This document shows, one piece after another, positions 62,560-64,000 of a stretch of DNA of 64,000 nt. Both the position numbers and the translations under genes were made by a program. The notes under the pieces were generated by a model. It searched no databases and was not told where the DNA came from. It worked only from the letters and a program-made list of their open reading frames with translations. Position 1 is the first letter of the stretch, and every line of letters begins with the position of its first letter. The stretch is from a virus, in IMG/VR virus record IMGVR_UViG_3300042314_001189, positions 62,001 to 126,000 of that record. The stretch is one strand, 5' to 3'.

Positions 62560-63233
62560 TGATTAAAATAGATAAAAAAACAAAAGAACAACTCATTCAA
62601 CTTTTTGAAACCAAAAAAATTTCCTTGGAAGGTAATATATTAAAGGTTATTGAAGATGATGGGGATGAAGCGTTTCAAAAATACATCAAAGAATCGATTG
62701 AAAAAGATAATTCTACCAGGAAAAAACGTTTGGAAATAACCAAACAAATTCAAAAACAAAATAAAGAATTAACTGATTGGAAAGTTGAAAACGAAAGAAT
62801 TCATGGTGAGCTTTTAGAAACTTTAGAAGCCAATAAAACAGCTATAATAGAAGCTGAAACAGCAAAAGAAGAAGCTGAAACAGCAAAAGAAGAAGCCGAG
62901 TTGTCTAAAGAACAAGCTGAGAAATCAATGGCTGAAGCAATCACGGCTAGAGCCGAAGCTGAAAATGCAAAAGCAAATGCTGAAAATGATTTGGAGTTGA
63001 TTCAAAAGAAATCTCAGTTTGAATTAATTGGTACAATAGTTAAAGTTGCTCTTTGGGTTATTATGGGTGTTGGTGTAACAACGACTGTTATGTTTTTAAT
63101 CGCATTATTTGCTAAGGTTGACACTAGCGTAATCGGGTCAACATGGAGTAATATCATTGGTATTTTATTAACCAATGCATTCAGTATTGTTGGTACGATA
63201 ATGGGTGTTAAATACGCTTCAGAAAATAAGTGA
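62559..63233 (+). CDS. Coiled-coil membrane protein
   Basis: 224 residues. A long coiled coil with repeated AETAKEEAE units (about residues 70-140) precedes two membrane segments (LWVIMGVGVTTTVMFLIALF and IIGILLTNAFSIVGTIMGV). Third gene of the two-component operon by TAATG coupling, suggesting it is the effector or sensor partner. Family unknown. Confidence 0.55.
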   Translation: MIKIDKKTKEQLIQLFETKKISLEGNILKVIEDDGDEAFQKYIKESIEKDNSTRKKRLEITKQIQKQNKELTDWKVENERIHGELLETLEANKTAIIEAETAKEEAETAKEEAELSKEQAEKSMAEAITARAEAENAKANAENDLELIQKKSQFELIGTIVKVALWVIMGVGVTTTVMFLIALFAKVDTSVIGSTWSNIIGILLTNAFSIVGTIMGVKYASENK

Positions 63234-63254
63234 TAACGACTTATGCGTTATCAC
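63230..63254. terminator. Convergent-gene hairpin
   Basis: GTGATAACG-actta-tg-CGTTATCAC, 9-bp stem overlapping the stop codons of both converging genes. No T tract. Confidence 0.5.
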
Positions 63255-63522
63255 CACTATCTGTATCGTTAGTGTTACCACCTTTTTTAGCCCATATTTT
63301 ATCAACAGAAGCCAAACCTAAACAACCAAACGCTAATAAAGCTACAGCGTCTACTAATTTATCAGAAGGTTTAATATCACCATGAGTGTATTGATTTACA
63401 TATAATGTAACACAAAGTGTGATACCACAAAGAATACCAATAAATCTTTTTGATGAAGGGTTACCTTTTTCATCATTAAATAAGCCTTTTACCCAAGCTA
63501 CAATTTTAGAATACCATTTCAT
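63241..63522 (-). CDS. Holin-like protein (minus strand)
   Basis: 93 residues. Two membrane segments (FIGILCGITLCVTLYV and AVALLAFGCLGLASV) separated by a short loop, with the amphipathic start MKWYSKIVAWVKGLF. This layout is typical of phage holins. A TATTTATA motif lies 14 nt before its ATG on the minus strand, in line with late expression. Confidence 0.6.
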   Translation of the reverse strand: MKWYSKIVAWVKGLFNDEKGNPSSKRFIGILCGITLCVTLYVNQYTHGDIKPSDKLVDAVALLAFGCLGLASVDKIWAKKGGNTNDTDSGDNA

Positions 63523-63536
63523 AATATTAAGTTTAT

Positions 63537-63544
63537 TATAAATA
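63537..63544 (-). promoter_or_regulatory. Late-promoter-like motif TATTTATA (minus strand)
   Basis: 14 nt before the holin-like ATG. Confidence 0.55.
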
Positions 63545-63614
63545 TTTAAAAATTTACATTTGTTCTTTATTTTAAAAAAATAAACATTATATTTGCAAAT
63601 TTAATTTAATTAAA

Positions 63615-63646
63615 TTTGTTTATTTCAAAAAAAATTAATACCTTTG
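63615..63646 (+). promoter_or_regulatory. Host-type promoter
   Basis: TTTG (63615-63618), 20-nt spacer, TACCTTTG (63639-63646). Confidence 0.72.
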
Positions 63647-63661
63647 TGTAAATTAATACAT

Positions 63662-63856
63662 ATGATGTTACAATTAAATCCAATGTTACCAATAATTAGA
63701 GTTTCTGACAACATGAAAGGTTATGCCTTTTTAGTTATAGATTACTCACAAGAACATGATTTGATGTTCACATGTGCTATGGATAACGGTGAAATATGGA
63801 CGTTGAAAAACAACGAATTAAGGATGGAAAAAAACATAACTTTAGGTAGAAAATAA
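63662..63856 (+). CDS. Hypothetical small protein
   Basis: 64 residues from ATG 63662 (ATG 63665 also possible). Beta-rich: FLVIDYSQEHDLMFTCAMD. No family recognised. Its stop abuts the ATG of the next gene. Confidence 0.45.
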   Translation: MMLQLNPMLPIIRVSDNMKGYAFLVIDYSQEHDLMFTCAMDNGEIWTLKNNELRMEKNITLGRK

Positions 63857-64000
63857 ATGAAACAAATTACACACGAATTTTTGGTTGAGAATGGTTTAAT
63901 ACTATTTGAAACTGTTGTAGGTTCACAAGCATACGGAACTCAGACTCCAACGTCAGATATAGATAAAAAATTTGTCTATATATTACCACATGATTACATA
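63857..64000 (+). CDS. Pol beta superfamily nucleotidyltransferase (3' truncated)
   Basis: The first 48 codons are present. LFETVVGSQAYGTQTPTSD followed by DIDKKFVYILP is the GS-x-A-x-GT-SD-D motif of the RlaP-like nucleotidyltransferase family, linked to RNA repair in other genomes. The second Asp pair lies at SDID. The gene continues beyond the window. Confidence 0.75.
   Translation, partial: MKQITHEFLVENGLILFETVVGSQAYGTQTPTSDIDKKFVYILPHDYI

Noticed and set aside
1-64000. Genome-wide alternative genetic code (UAG or UGA reassigned)
   Set aside because: TAA, TAG and TGA all end genes sensibly in this window (for example TGA at 4519, 7049 and 63233; TAG at 3517 and 15324). Recoding appears confined to single genes.
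1-64000. Prophage integrase, attachment sites or insertion sequences
   Set aside because: No integrase, transposase, terminal inverted repeats or target duplications were recognised; gene density and content fit a lytic phage genome.

Overview
The window is a dense, AT-rich stretch of a large (probably jumbo, T4-like) tailed phage of a Bacteroidetes host, most likely a flavobacterium. The host assignment rests on about 28 promoters of the Bacteroidetes type (TTG/TTTG, an almost invariant 20-nt spacer, then TAnnTTTG), on the near absence of Shine-Dalgarno sequences, on a histone-H1-like Hc1 protein, and on a protein with a flavobacterial type IX secretion (T9SS) sorting tail. The phage assignment rests on appendage proteins, a lysis cassette, gp46/gp47-like recombination nuclease subunits, a primase, DNA and RNA ligases, two phage sigma factors and a large tRNA cluster. 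Nearly all genes are on the + strand.

Layout. 1-2.8 kb: appendage proteins. 2.9-10.6 kb: DNA metabolism (RuvC-like resolvase, primase, PD-(D/E)XK nuclease, SbcD/SbcC-like pair). 10.7-20.4 kb: sigma factor, then late virion genes including an ArdC-like antirestriction protein. 20.4-24.7 kb: lysis cassette and small proteins. 24.8-34.1 kb: Nudix, RNase HII, a lipoprotein, a DUF2828/TROVE-like vWA protein followed by structured RNA, DnaJ and ClpP. 34.1-38.6 kb: a translation-control island with tmRNA, several structured RNAs, two CAT tRNAs, an RF1-like release factor gene interrupted by two in-frame UGA codons, an amber-suppressor tRNA (anticodon CUA), and a Pth2-like gene with an in-frame UAG at codon 3. 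39-44 kb: FKBP, second sigma factor, CCA-adding enzyme, C39-like peptidase. 44.6-46.0 kb: twelve tRNAs. 46-60.4 kb: T9SS-type secreted protein, kinase-like protein, RNA repair enzymes (kinase-2H fusion, Rnl1-like, Rnl2-like), DNA ligase, MESH1-like HD hydrolase, WGR-PARP and a second Pth2-like protein. 60.5-64 kb: a PAS histidine kinase plus receiver protein, coiled-coil membrane protein, holin-like protein, and the start of a nucleotidyltransferase.

How it fits together. Two promoter classes are visible: the host-type class, and a phage motif TATTTATA lying 10-19 nt before start codons of lysis, virion and putative internal head genes. Several of the latter proteins begin with a short amphipathic peptide ending in L-x-E, like T4 capsid-targeting peptides, and carry host-takeover or protective domains (ADP-ribosyltransferase-like, ArdC-like, kinase-like, Nudix). 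I infer a set of virion-packaged effectors. The rest is unusually rich in RNA biology: stop-codon reassignment, ribosome rescue, tRNA maturation and repair, and a four-member family of structured RNAs that I do not recognise.
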